Below, piece after piece: positions 50,061-59,431 of a DNA stretch of 64,000 bases. The notes below the pieces were generated by a model. It saw only the letters and a program-made list of their open reading frames with translations, ran no database searches and had not been told where the DNA came from. The position numbers and the translations under genes are program-made. This DNA is from Methanohalophilus halophilus (GTDB taxonomy: Archaea > Halobacteriota > Methanosarcinia > Methanosarcinales > Methanosarcinaceae), in assembly GCF_001889405.1 (NCBI RefSeq), contig NZ_CP017921.1:882057-946056 (forward strand), read 5' to 3'. Each line of letters starts with the position of its first letter. Position 1 is the first letter of the stretch.

Positions 50061-51337
50061 GCAAGATCGTAGTTCTGGTTTACGATCTTCAGGGCACAGA
50101 AGTTTCCGCACATGGTACATGCATCTGTGTCTTCCGGTGCACGGCTATTCCTGACATCACGTGCAAGTTCCGGGTCAAGTGCCAGATTGTACATCTTCTC
50201 CCAGTCAAGTTCACGGCGTGCCCTTGCCATTGCCAGATCCTGGTCGCGCTTGTTGAGTTTGACCATATCACCTACGTGAGCTGCGATCTTGGATGTCTTG
50301 ACACCTTCGATAACATCTTCCTTGTTTGGAAGGGCAAGATGTTCTGCAGGGGTTACATAGCACAGGAAGTCACAGCCAGCTGCTGCGGACTGGGATGCAC
50401 CGATTGCGGTGACTATGTGGTCACGTCCCGGGGCAACATCGGTGATAAGTGGGCCAAGCATGTAGAATGGCTTGTGGTCACTCATGGATTTCATGAGTTT
50501 TACATTCATATCAACCTCGTCCAGTGGCACGTGGCCGGGGCCTTCTACAATAACCTGGAGGTCATATTCGTCGTGGGCCCTCTGGGCACATTCGGAGTTG
50601 ATGATCAGTTCCTGGATCTGTGCACGGTCGGTTGCATCGTGGATAGCACCGGCACGCATTCCATTACCGGTTGAAAGAGTGACTTCGTGTTCCTTGAGAA
50701 TTTCACAAAGGTAGTCGAAGTCTGCGTAAAGGGGATTTTCCTTTTCGTTGTGGAGCATCCAGGAGCTCATGAATGCACCGCCACGGGAGCAAAGTCCGCC
50801 ATAGCGGCCATGGGCTTTAAGCCTGTCCAGTACGATATTGTTAACACCGGTGTGGATTGCCATGAAGTTGGTACCCAGTTTTGCCTGTTCCTCGGTTGCA
50901 TTCCACAGGTCGTCTTCTGTCATGTGGACGATGGAACCGTCCCTTTTGGCTGCTGAGATAAAGGCCTGGTAGAGTGGTACTGAACCTACGGACAGATCGA
51001 TTGCGTCACATACCTTTTTCCTGATTCCGAGGAAATCTCCTCCTGTACCCAGTTCCATAAGGGTGTCCGCACCGGCTGCCTGTGCTGCCTTTGCTTTTTC
51101 AACCTCCAGTTCTTCCTCGACAATATCAGAAGATGCTCCGATGGAAGCGTTCACTTTTGTAGTAAGGCCTTCTCCAATACCACACACTCTGATGTCCCTG
51201 TAGGGGGTAACAGGTATTACGATTCTTCCAGCTGCAATTCCGCGGCGTACGAATTCAGGCTCAACACCTTCGATTTCTGCAACCTTCTTCATCTCTTCGG
51301 TAATAGTTCCGTTCTTGGCATCTGTTACGATTGACAT
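50054..51337 (-). CDS. thiC: Phosphomethylpyrimidine synthase
   Basis: A 427-residue radical-SAM-type enzyme that turns aminoimidazole ribonucleotide into HMP phosphate for thiamine. The C-terminal cluster motif is CTMCGNFC, and GNGMRAGAIHDATDRAQIQE and VEGPGHVPLDEVDMNVKLMK are intact. GAGGT precedes the ATG. The 51338-51589 gap carries TATA-like TTTAAATAAAATATATA for this gene and otherwise nothing I can support. Confidence 0.97.
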   Translation of the reverse strand: MSIVTDAKNGTITEEMKKVAEIEGVEPEFVRRGIAAGRIVIPVTPYRDIRVCGIGEGLTTKVNASIGASSDIVEEELEVEKAKAAQAAGADTLMELGTGGDFLGIRKKVCDAIDLSVGSVPLYQAFISAAKRDGSIVHMTEDDLWNATEEQAKLGTNFMAIHTGVNNIVLDRLKAHGRYGGLCSRGGAFMSSWMLHNEKENPLYADFDYLCEILKEHEVTLSTGNGMRAGAIHDATDRAQIQELIINSECAQRAHDEYDLQVIVEGPGHVPLDEVDMNVKLMKSMSDHKPFYMLGPLITDVAPGRDHIVTAIGASQSAAAGCDFLCYVTPAEHLALPNKEDVIEGVKTSKIAAHVGDMVKLNKRDQDLAMARARRELDWEKMYNLALDPELARDVRNSRAPEDTDACTMCGNFCALKIVNQNYDLAK

Positions 51338-51589
51338 GTTTTTACCTCGTTTTAATGATGGGAGATGGGTATATATTTTATTTAAACCTTATTAAAAAAT
51401 CAAGTTGTATTGATGTAAAGTGATTTTGAGTTTGATACAGATTCCAGCGGGCCGCACATGTATAATTAGTTATGAGCGTGTCGATTGCTCCTTTGAAATG
51501 GTATGCATAAAAAAGAAATCATATATAAATAACAAAATCCTATTTCTCAAAAGTAAAGTGAAGTTGTTTATAGATGCCCTCGGGCAATT

Positions 51590-52507
51590 TCATCTTTGTT
51601 GACGGCGAAGGGTACGCATTGTTTCCCTGTGGAGGGATACTACAAGGTCACTTAACATTCCGAATATGAACATCTGGATTCCCGAAATAATTAGCAATGC
51701 TGTCAGGATGGTCATTGGTATATGGGTAATACCGATCATCCATTCACTTACGACATAGATTCCCAGTAATATGCCACAAAGAGTAAGTATAGCACCGATT
51801 ATTCCGAAATAGAACATCGGATTGTGAAATTTGGCCATCTTATAGATCGTACTGCCAATCCCAAAACCATCAGTCAGGGGGTTGAGTTTCGTATCTCCTT
51901 CATCAGGACGCGGCCTGTAGGCTATTGGAACGACTTCTACGCGGTGCTCTTTTTTCATACTGTCAACAGCAATCTCTGATTCGATCTCAAAACCCGTTTC
52001 ATGGAGTTCCAGTTCCCGGATTGCCTGGTTTGTGAATCCCCTGTAGCCAGACAGGATGTCCACAAGATTTTTCCTGTAAATGACACTAAAAAATTTGTTA
52101 AGCATCTTGTTGCCGATCAGGTTCAGTTTTGTAAAAGCACCCGGATCAAAATCTGCAAACCGGTTTCCAATGACATGGTCTGCCCTTCCTGTTTCCAGTG
52201 GTTCAAGCATTGAATGAACGTCTTTAGCAAGATAGGTTCCGTCCCCGTCGATCATAATGACATAAGGGTCATCTATCATCGCAAGGGCATCCTGGACAGC
52301 CTGACCTTTTCCTTTCCCTGTCTGGGCAACAACATTTGCGCCCATATTTGTGGCAATTTCCTGTGTATCATCAGAGCTATTGCCATCAATAACAAAAATA
52401 TTCCCGAAACCTTCGGTATTGAAATCTTCAATAAGCTGGCCGATGGTGGCACCCTCATTCAATGTGGGTATGAGGATGCAAACATCTTCCCTGTAATCTT
52501 CAGTCAC
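51590..52507 (-). CDS. aglJ: S-layer glycoprotein N-glycosyltransferase, AglJ-like
   Basis: A 305-residue membrane glycosyltransferase of family 2. Residues 10-215 hold the GT-A domain (VCILIPTLNEGATIGQLIED, MIDGDGTYLAKDV with the DxD-type site, and SGYRGFTNQAIRELELHETG). Two C-terminal membrane spans follow. AglJ adds the first sugar to dolichol phosphate for N-glycosylation in Haloferax, and this protein looks like that family. It lies 10 nt after TBP on the same strand. The surface proteins at 31933-37142, with many sequons, are plausible clients. Confidence 0.85.
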   Translation of the reverse strand: MTEDYREDVCILIPTLNEGATIGQLIEDFNTEGFGNIFVIDGNSSDDTQEIATNMGANVVAQTGKGKGQAVQDALAMIDDPYVIMIDGDGTYLAKDVHSMLEPLETGRADHVIGNRFADFDPGAFTKLNLIGNKMLNKFFSVIYRKNLVDILSGYRGFTNQAIRELELHETGFEIESEIAVDSMKKEHRVEVVPIAYRPRPDEGDTKLNPLTDGFGIGSTIYKMAKFHNPMFYFGIIGAILTLCGILLGIYVVSEWMIGITHIPMTILTALLIISGIQMFIFGMLSDLVVSLHRETMRTLRRQQR

Positions 52508-52517
52508 GTTATTCCCT

Positions 52518-53069
52518 TTAAAGGAGGCCCATATTGTCCAGCTGTTGTCTTACTACTTCTACCCCTTCTTCGCAGTTTTCCGGGGATTTGCCACCGGTAA
52601 CCACCAGTTTTCCGGAACTGAATATAAGTACGACAACCTTTGGCTCATCGATTCTGTAAACGAGTCCGGGGAATTGTTCGGGTTCATATTCGATATTCTC
52701 AAGACCAAGTCCGATTGCGATTGCATTAAGGTTGAGCACAGCTTTGAGGTCAGCGGATGCAACAATGTTCTGTACGGTGATATCCGGTTTTTCGAGGGTA
52801 TCTATGCCAATACCGTTGAGCTTTTTGGCCATATCCGCAATTACGGTGTGTACATCATCTACGTTTTTGGCACCTGTACAGACCACTTTCCCGGAAGTGA
52901 AAACAAGAAACGCCGCTTTTGGGTTTGATACGCGGTATACGAGACCGGGGAATTTCTGCTTGTTATATTCTGCTCCTTCAAATTCAGCTTCGATCTTTGT
53001 AAGGTCGAATTCCTCGGCAAGTTTGGTGGAAGCTACCACATTTTCTATTTTAATGTTATAATCTGTCAT
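52518..53069 (-). CDS. tbp: TATA-box-binding protein
   Basis: A 183-residue TBP with two direct repeats of about 90 residues: [20 protein letters not shown] near the start and [20 protein letters not shown] in the second half. Each ends with FPGLVYRV or FPGLVYRI and [12 protein letters not shown] or [12 protein letters not shown]. It nucleates archaeal transcription initiation. A strong TATA element (TTTATATATTC) lies upstream. aglJ follows after 10 nt. Confidence 0.97.
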   Translation of the reverse strand: MTDYNIKIENVVASTKLAEEFDLTKIEAEFEGAEYNKQKFPGLVYRVSNPKAAFLVFTSGKVVCTGAKNVDDVHTVIADMAKKLNGIGIDTLEKPDITVQNIVASADLKAVLNLNAIAIGLGLENIEYEPEQFPGLVYRIDEPKVVVLIFSSGKLVVTGGKSPENCEEGVEVVRQQLDNMGLL

Positions 53070-53149
53070 ATTCTCAGGTCCTTGGAAATTGAAGCAAATA
53101 ATTCCAGATAGTTTATATATTCTTATTGTTTCTTAATTTAAATACCTAT

Positions 53150-54265
53150 TTAAATAGCTTTACCTTCTTCTGCCTTCCGCAGACCCTTGATAACAGCATC
53201 ATATTTGCTTTTGACCCTCTCTATAAGGCCGCCTTCCAGGTTACGATGGCTTGGGACAAAGATATCCGCATCCCTCCCGATCTCCTCTCCTGAAGCGTTT
53301 GTTTCGTAATCCGGGGCAATTAGTATCCCATCTTTTGAAACGCCGATATGCAGATCTTTAACAATGCGTGCCACCATCTCGGTTTCCGGGGTAACCCTGG
53401 CACTTATGGTCATGGCTCTTGATCGGTATTCATTCTTAAGTTCCTCGAGCATCTCCAGGGTTTCCTTTACTCTGGCCGGGTCTCCCTCGCTTTTCAGTAT
53501 GTTAACGGCTTCTTCAAGGTCATCAAATGTGGTGGACCCGGCTTCGATAACCTCTCCTGAATAATATTTCTCCACCTTTTCCTTATATCCACGGGAAATA
53601 ACCATTTTGTAAACCGTATCAAGGGTCTGAAGTTCTTCCTCGGTGGGATTATAAGCATCTACCATGCGGTAATCTTTGATTCCACACATCTGTGCCAGGG
53701 ATTCATACATGGGGGTAAATCCGACAAACCTGCGTCCAAGCCAGCGGTCAAGTCCTTCTTTGCCACTTTGTTGTTTTGAAAGTTCTATCATCTTGTTGCG
53801 GATAAGTTCGGGTTTATTTTCCTCAAGACCGAAATAATCTGCAAAAAGAGGGGTTGTGGAGAGCAGTTTTGTCCTGCCTTGTGGGGTGCTTTCAATAAAT
53901 CCCCGGTTTTGCAATTCACGGATATGATCATATGCCTTGTTGCCGCGCATATCTACAATATCGGATTGTACTACAGGTTGATGGTAGGCTATCATGGAAA
54001 GGGTGCGTAGCATGGGAGAATTCAGCTCCCGGGGTGCAAAGGGACGGATGATATCAGAATACTTTGATCTGACCTGCATGACATATCTTTCACCCAGGTC
54101 CACGATTTCCAGACCTGCTTCCCTTTCTTCATATTCCCGGATGAGAGTTTCTACAAGTTTTGTGACCTGCTTTTTATCTTTGTTAAGTATTTTTTGCAGT
54201 TTCTGTATCTCAACTGCACTACCTGCTGCAAAAAGTGCAGCTTCAACAATTTCCCTGTCGGACAT
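53150..54265 (-). CDS. scpB: SMC-associated kleisin partner ScpB, extended
   Basis: A 371-residue protein. Residues 1-170 form the usual double winged-helix ScpB (MSDREIVEAALFAAGSAVEI, LRTLSMIAYHQPVVQSDIVD, NRGFIESTPQGRTKLLSTTP). A further 200 residues, absent from bacterial ScpB of about 190-200, carry a helical linker and a globular end (RVTPETEMVARIVKDLHIGV, then VSKDGILIAPDY). It should bind ScpA and SMC. It lies 17 nt from scpA on the same strand. Confidence 0.87.
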   Translation of the reverse strand: MSDREIVEAALFAAGSAVEIQKLQKILNKDKKQVTKLVETLIREYEEREAGLEIVDLGERYVMQVRSKYSDIIRPFAPRELNSPMLRTLSMIAYHQPVVQSDIVDMRGNKAYDHIRELQNRGFIESTPQGRTKLLSTTPLFADYFGLEENKPELIRNKMIELSKQQSGKEGLDRWLGRRFVGFTPMYESLAQMCGIKDYRMVDAYNPTEEELQTLDTVYKMVISRGYKEKVEKYYSGEVIEAGSTTFDDLEEAVNILKSEGDPARVKETLEMLEELKNEYRSRAMTISARVTPETEMVARIVKDLHIGVSKDGILIAPDYETNASGEEIGRDADIFVPSHRNLEGGLIERVKSKYDAVIKGLRKAEEGKAI

Positions 54266-54282
54266 TTTTCAAACCAACCCCT

Positions 54283-55101
54283 TCAAACAGGCTGCTCTTT
54301 ATTTCTATAAGAGTATATATACAATTCTCCGAAGAGTTCATCCTGTCTCAAACAGATTTTCCTCTGGGAAGCCATGAAAAGGAGGGATAGGTAAGTCATT
54401 ACCCTTTCTGAACGAGAGGGTATAGGATCTACGATCTCAGTAAAACTGACCTTTTCTTTCCCGTGCAGAATCTCTTCAATTATTTCTTCCAGGTCTTCGA
54501 CACGCCCCTTTATGTCTTCCTCATGAGCAATACCAAGCACATCTTCAGTGGTAGGCTCCTCTTCCATGTGGAGGACACGTTTTTGTCGCCTCTGGGTTCT
54601 TCTGGATTCAACATTTTCTGCCTTTTTCAATTCGTTTATAAGTTCCTGCAGGGTAACAGGTCTTGTAGCAGCGCGACGAATGGGCAATTTGGGTACGGGG
54701 TAGTCTTCTTCATTCTGGAATTCGAGATCATCATCAGGTATCTCTTCATCGGGTTCTTCATCTTCTTCCTGTATGATACCTGTGGATTTCATCCTGAGGA
54801 GAATGGAAGCATAAAGCAATGTCCTGCCTGAAATCCTGAGGTCCATTATCTTCATTTCTTCTATTTTTTCCAGGAATTTATCCGTAATCTCTACAATATC
54901 AATATCCCAGGGATTGATACTTTCACTTTTTGCAAGGTTTACCAGGATTTCTACAGGTTCACAGAGCACATCATCTGATAATTCCAGCTCGGCTTCGTCA
55001 ACTCCCAGTTCCTTCAACGTTTTCAGGAATTCAGGATCAATACCCTGTCCCATGTTTTCCAGCAATGGGATTTCATCGTTTTTTACCGATATACTGTTCA
55101 C
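54283..55101 (-). CDS. scpA: Segregation and condensation protein A (kleisin)
   Basis: A 272-residue kleisin. The family N-domain (EPVEILVNLAKSESINPWDI on to EITDKFLEKIEEMK) is near 46, followed by the coiled RISGRTLLYASILLRMKSTG region, an acidic linker, and the C-terminal winged helix (GKEKVSFTEIVDPIPSRSER, LSLLFMASQRKICLRQDELF). It closes the ring of SMC. The first 45 residues are an added extension. Its ATG overlaps the SMC stop by 4 nt. Confidence 0.92.
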   Translation of the reverse strand: MNSISVKNDEIPLLENMGQGIDPEFLKTLKELGVDEAELELSDDVLCEPVEILVNLAKSESINPWDIDIVEITDKFLEKIEEMKIMDLRISGRTLLYASILLRMKSTGIIQEEDEEPDEEIPDDDLEFQNEEDYPVPKLPIRRAATRPVTLQELINELKKAENVESRRTQRRQKRVLHMEEEPTTEDVLGIAHEEDIKGRVEDLEEIIEEILHGKEKVSFTEIVDPIPSRSERVMTYLSLLFMASQRKICLRQDELFGELYIYSYRNKEQPV

Positions 55102-58100
55102 CGTATTTTCACACCCGTAATACTTGTGATATTATCCTGCTGCATTGTTACACCGATTGTGCGCTCGGCAGCTTCTATCATCGGTTTTCTCAAAGAGACA
55201 ACTATGAACTGGGCATTGCTTGCCGCCTTTTTAACACGCCTGGCAACCCTTTCAGCATTTGCTCCGTCAAGGAACATGTCGATCTCATCAAAAGCATAGA
55301 ACGGTGCGGGACGATATTGCTGGATAGCAAATAAAAATGCAAGTGCTGTGAGACTCTTTTCTCCACCAGACATCGCTTCCAGTCTTTGCAGGGTTTTATC
55401 CCGGGGCTGGGCTTTGAGGGTCATACCTCCGGAGAAAGGGTCTTGTTCATTGTCCAGTACAAGTTCCCCGACACCATCGGAAAGTTCATTGAAGATTTCC
55501 TTGAAGGCATCATTGATGCCATTGTAGGTCTCCATGAATGTCTCTTTTTTAAGGTTATCATACTGGTCGATGCGATCCAGGATTTGCTCTCTTTCATTGA
55601 AAAGGATTGCTCTGCGGCTTTTGAGATCAACAATTCTCTGCTCCACTTCCTCATATTCATCTATCGCCCGCATATTCACAGGCTCCAGGGCTTCCATTGC
55701 CTTTTCAATCGAAGTTATCCTTGTACGCACGGTTTCGTAACCAGGGACTTCATCAGTCTCTTCAAGGCCACGGCGTGTGATCTCTTCGCGGAGCTGTTCG
55801 ATTTGTTCCTTCACGGCATCCAGTGTGGCCTCAAGTGCCATTTTCTGGTTCTCTGCCTTCTCATAGCGGCTTTTTACCCTGTCAACTTCATCACGCTGGG
55901 TTGAGTAGGCTATTTCCTTGTTCTCTCTTTCTCCCTGAAGCTGGCGCAGTTCACCTGTGAGTTCTTCTTCACGTTGTTTCTTTTCTTCCAGTTCGTTTTC
56001 CAGGGACGTGATCTTATTCTTGAGTTCTTCTATGCGCTCTTTCAGTGTACGCTTTTTTTCATCCATCTGGGCTATTTGTTCCCGGTTCTGTTCCATTTTC
56101 TCGGTTGCATATTTTTTATCGAGTTCAAGAGCATTGATCTGTCCGTCGATATCCCTTATCCTTCCGTCCAGGCGGCGAAGTTCCTCATCCAGGGATTCTG
56201 CCTGCTTATTGAGCTCGGGAATTTCCGAATCAGCGAGTTTTTCCTCGATCTGCATTATGTTCTGTTGCAGGGATTGTTCCCTCTCTTCCAGATGCTCTTT
56301 CTTCTCAACGGTCTCGTTCATCTCAGTTCGCATCTGCTGGCGTTGTTCTTCGATCTGCTTGAGTTCCTCGTCCTTGCTATTGAGCAACTTTTCAAGTTCT
56401 TCTCCTCGATTGCCGATTTCCTCGAATTGCATCTGTTTGCGCGCGATATCGTTTTCATACTGCTGGATTTCCTTGTTGGTGCTTGAAATATGTCCCTCGG
56501 TAGTATCCAGTTTGTTTATCGCATTGCTTCTGCGTGATTCCAGTTTGGTAAGTTCCTCGGATATTCTGACAAGTTTATCTTTTTCGGAGGCTGCAAATGA
56601 AAGGCCGGACTTGCGCTGGGACCCACCACTCATTGCCCCGCTTTTTTCAACGGTCTCGCCTTCCAGGGTCACCATACGCAGCCCGCCCATCAGTTTTCGG
56701 GCATTTTCAAGGGTATCAACAACAAGGGTGTCCCGGAATACATACCAGAAGGCTGCTTCGAACTTCGGGTCAAAATCGATAAGATCAATGGCATACCCGA
56801 TTACGCCTTCCCTGTCGGAGAGGTTTTTGTAGGGTCTGCGTGCTTCCATCTTATTCAGTGGCAGGAAGGTTGCCCTGCCCGATCTCTGGTGTTTCAGGTA
56901 AGCAATAGCCCGGGAAGCATCTTCGTCCGTATCCACCACAACAGCCTGCATTCGTCCTCCTGCAGCGATTCCCAGGGCGGTTGAATATTTCTGGTTTACT
57001 TTCCCCAGCTCTGCTATGGTGCCATAAATACCGGGCAGGCCATGTTTGTCCTTTTCCTTGATCACCGCATCTACTGCCCGGGAATACCTGCTGGTATCCT
57101 CTGCTGCCCTCACACGGGCTTCAAGCATTGCATAGTCCTGTTGTTTGCTACGTATTTCACTTTCCAGATCGCTGACAACCTTTTTTATCTGAGAACGATT
57201 GCTTTCCAGATCATCCAGGTCTTTTGTCAACCCTTCTATCTTTTCGTTGAGTTTGTCAATATCATACTGGACGGATTTGGTATCACTTTCAGAGGACTTG
57301 GCCTTTTCCTTTGCCTGTTTGATCTCATCTTCTATTTCTGCTACATCTGCGGATTTGCGACGCAGGGAATCCAGCAGCCTGTCCTCGTTACGCATGAGCT
57401 CGTTTTTCTGGGTTTTCAGCTGTTCCAGTTCGTCCTTGTTTGCAGAAAGTTCATCCCTTGTACGGGCAAATTTTTCATCCACATCGGCGATCCTGCTCTG
57501 GAGTAACATTCTCTGTGTATGTTTTTCAGAAATTTCCGATTGCAGGGTTTCCTTCTGGAAATTGTGCTCCTTAACCTTTTCCTCGATACCGTCTACCTTT
57601 CCCTTTGATTCATCGATTTCCAGGAAAAACCTGCGTCTTGCAGCATCGATCTCATCGATTTCCTGGCCTGCATATTCGATACGGTCACTGCATCCAGATA
57701 TTTCTCCACGGATCTCTTCAATTCGTCTTTTAACCTCGATCTGCTCATCTTCACCCATCTTCTGGATGCGTTGGTTGAGTAAGCGTAACTCTTCTTCCCT
57801 TTGTTCAAGGACATCTTTTTTCTGTTTAAGTTCAGAGGAGATTTTTTCCAATTTTTCCTGCTGACTGTCGTATTCCTGCCCGACTCCTTCAAGTTCGGTT
57901 TTGGCATCCTTAAGTTTAGAAAGCAGCACGAAACCCTCAAACTTCATCTTCTCTTCCTTGAGGGACTGGTATTTGACAGCCTGGTCGCGCTCTCCCTGGA
58001 GTTTTTCCTTTTGCTTATCTACTTCATCTATCAGGATATCTGCCCTTTCGATACGCTCCCTTACAACTTCAAGTTCATTGAGGGCTCTCTCCTTCTTATT

Positions 58101-58619
58101 GTCAAACTCTGCTACCCCGGCAATCTCATCTATGATCTTACGCCGCTCCCCGGCGGTCATTGTGATAATTCGTGTGACATCCCCCTGCATTACGACATTG
58201 TATCCTTCGGGTGTGACCCTTGCCTTTGCGAGATAATTGTGCACATCACCAAGACTTACCGATTTGCCATTGAAGTAGAAATAGCTGTAGTAACCATTGT
58301 CTGTGCTACGCACCTTCCGGCTGATCACGACTTCATCATTATCAACAGGAAGTTCCCTGTCCTTGTTATCAAAATATATGGTAACCTGGGCATTGTCCGG
58401 ATTTTTGCTCTTTTCCCCGTTATATATGAGGTCGGTAAGTTTTTCCGCCCTCAGAGTCCGGGAGCTGGACAACCCCAGAACAAAAAGAATACCATCAATT
58501 ATATTGGATTTTCCACTTCCGTTAGGGCCTGAAATAGTTGTGAAATCATCAAAAAAAGGGATTTTTACTTTTTTCCCGAATGATTTGAAATTCAGAAATT
58601 CTATCTTTTTAATATACAC
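55098..58619 (-). CDS. smc: Chromosome segregation protein SMC
   Basis: An 1173-residue SMC. The P-loop is GPNGSGKSNIIDGILFVLG at residues 31-49, the hinge is about 520-660 (HGLPGIYGTIAELGKVNQKY), and the long coiled coils flank it. The C-terminal head has the signature AMSGGEKSLTALAFLFAIQQ and Walker B FYAFDEIDMFLDGANA. It organises chromosomes, with ScpA and ScpB encoded directly downstream. Complete. Confidence 0.97.
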   Translation of the reverse strand: MYIKKIEFLNFKSFGKKVKIPFFDDFTTISGPNGSGKSNIIDGILFVLGLSSSRTLRAEKLTDLIYNGEKSKNPDNAQVTIYFDNKDRELPVDNDEVVISRKVRSTDNGYYSYFYFNGKSVSLGDVHNYLAKARVTPEGYNVVMQGDVTRIITMTAGERRKIIDEIAGVAEFDNKKERALNELEVVRERIERADILIDEVDKQKEKLQGERDQAVKYQSLKEEKMKFEGFVLLSKLKDAKTELEGVGQEYDSQQEKLEKISSELKQKKDVLEQREEELRLLNQRIQKMGEDEQIEVKRRIEEIRGEISGCSDRIEYAGQEIDEIDAARRRFFLEIDESKGKVDGIEEKVKEHNFQKETLQSEISEKHTQRMLLQSRIADVDEKFARTRDELSANKDELEQLKTQKNELMRNEDRLLDSLRRKSADVAEIEDEIKQAKEKAKSSESDTKSVQYDIDKLNEKIEGLTKDLDDLESNRSQIKKVVSDLESEIRSKQQDYAMLEARVRAAEDTSRYSRAVDAVIKEKDKHGLPGIYGTIAELGKVNQKYSTALGIAAGGRMQAVVVDTDEDASRAIAYLKHQRSGRATFLPLNKMEARRPYKNLSDREGVIGYAIDLIDFDPKFEAAFWYVFRDTLVVDTLENARKLMGGLRMVTLEGETVEKSGAMSGGSQRKSGLSFAASEKDKLVRISEELTKLESRRSNAINKLDTTEGHISSTNKEIQQYENDIARKQMQFEEIGNRGEELEKLLNSKDEELKQIEEQRQQMRTEMNETVEKKEHLEEREQSLQQNIMQIEEKLADSEIPELNKQAESLDEELRRLDGRIRDIDGQINALELDKKYATEKMEQNREQIAQMDEKKRTLKERIEELKNKITSLENELEEKKQREEELTGELRQLQGERENKEIAYSTQRDEVDRVKSRYEKAENQKMALEATLDAVKEQIEQLREEITRRGLEETDEVPGYETVRTRITSIEKAMEALEPVNMRAIDEYEEVEQRIVDLKSRRAILFNEREQILDRIDQYDNLKKETFMETYNGINDAFKEIFNELSDGVGELVLDNEQDPFSGGMTLKAQPRDKTLQRLEAMSGGEKSLTALAFLFAIQQYRPAPFYAFDEIDMFLDGANAERVARRVKKAASNAQFIVVSLRKPMIEAAERTIGVTMQQDNITSITGVKIR

Positions 58620-58637
58620 GCCAATCCTCTTTGGGCT

Positions 58638-59342
58638 TTAGAACGATTTCTTCTTCCTGACGATTATTTCAGAATCCTCGTCCTTGTTTTCGACAGTTTC
58701 GTATTCGCACTCATTTTTGTTTTCCAGAGGTCCCTTGTCACCGGCAATTATGTATTCACAGTTTTCGTTCTGGGTTTCTGGCTTGATGGTCTTTTCCACT
58801 TTGCGATTCTCACTTTCAGCAACGATGTACTCATCTTTTTCCTCTTCAGAAACCTCATTTTCCTGATTTTTCTCAGGAGGCATCATTTTGTCGACATCCC
58901 TGATCTGGAAGTGCATACGAGGTTTTCTTTTTTGCTCCCGGGATTTTTCGGGGGCATCATCACTGGTTTCTGCAGGCTGGGGTACAGGCTCCTTTTCCTC
59001 TGTATTAGCATCCGGACTGGCTGTTTCTTCTTCATATTTGCTCCATGCGTCGGCCTCCCTTTCTACGGGTTGCTGTTTGTTTGCCAGTTCCATTTCACGG
59101 ATACGGGATTTCTGGTCCAGGAGTTCCTCCAGGATTCCATTTATGTTTGTAGAAATTTCCTTTACCTGTTGTTCGAGTTCGACCAGCCTCTTATTTATAT
59201 CCATATCATTTCTCAATTCTTCCCGCAGTTCTGTTATAATAGAACTCTTGAGATTTGTTTTGATGTCGGATATTTCCTCTTCCTTGTTCCTGATCTGCTT
59301 TTCAAGACGTTCAATAATTAAATCTCTCTGCCCGGATTCCAT
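58638..59342 (-). CDS. Coiled-coil acidic protein upstream of SMC
   Basis: A 234-residue protein of no family I know. Residues 1-90 are a long coiled coil (LIIERLEKQIRNKEEEISDI, LVELEQQVKEISTNINGILE). The rest is acidic and disordered, with three related short blocks: EYIVAESENRKVEK, EYIIAGDKGPLENK and EYETVENKDEDSE. The tail KKKSF is basic. It is 18 nt upstream of smc. It may be a clamp or loading partner of SMC; this rests only on position. Confidence 0.78.
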   Translation of the reverse strand: MESGQRDLIIERLEKQIRNKEEEISDIKTNLKSSIITELREELRNDMDINKRLVELEQQVKEISTNINGILEELLDQKSRIREMELANKQQPVEREADAWSKYEEETASPDANTEEKEPVPQPAETSDDAPEKSREQKRKPRMHFQIRDVDKMMPPEKNQENEVSEEEKDEYIVAESENRKVEKTIKPETQNENCEYIIAGDKGPLENKNECEYETVENKDEDSEIIVRKKKSF

Positions 59343-59431
59343 CCAATTCCTCGCAAAACGTTCATTCCCTCAATATGAATATGATTTATTTATTCTTATA
59401 AATATTCTATTTAAATTATTCTTATATGCTT

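Noticed and set aside
51338-51589. TPP riboswitch upstream of thiC
   Set aside because: I looked for the thi-box core in the short gap before thiC and saw no match; only TATA and Shine-Dalgarno elements are evident.
51420-51602. 60-residue plus-strand frame in the thiC-aglJ gap
   Set aside because: No Shine-Dalgarno, unusual composition, and it runs into the aglJ 3' end on the opposite strand.
55957-56832. Plus-strand 291-residue frame rich in serine and phenylalanine
   Set aside because: It lies antisense to smc and has the composition expected of a reversed coiled-coil gene; no domain or start signal.
57199-58532. Further long plus-strand frames opposite smc
   Set aside because: They are shadows of the SMC coding strand with no Shine-Dalgarno and unlikely amino acid composition.
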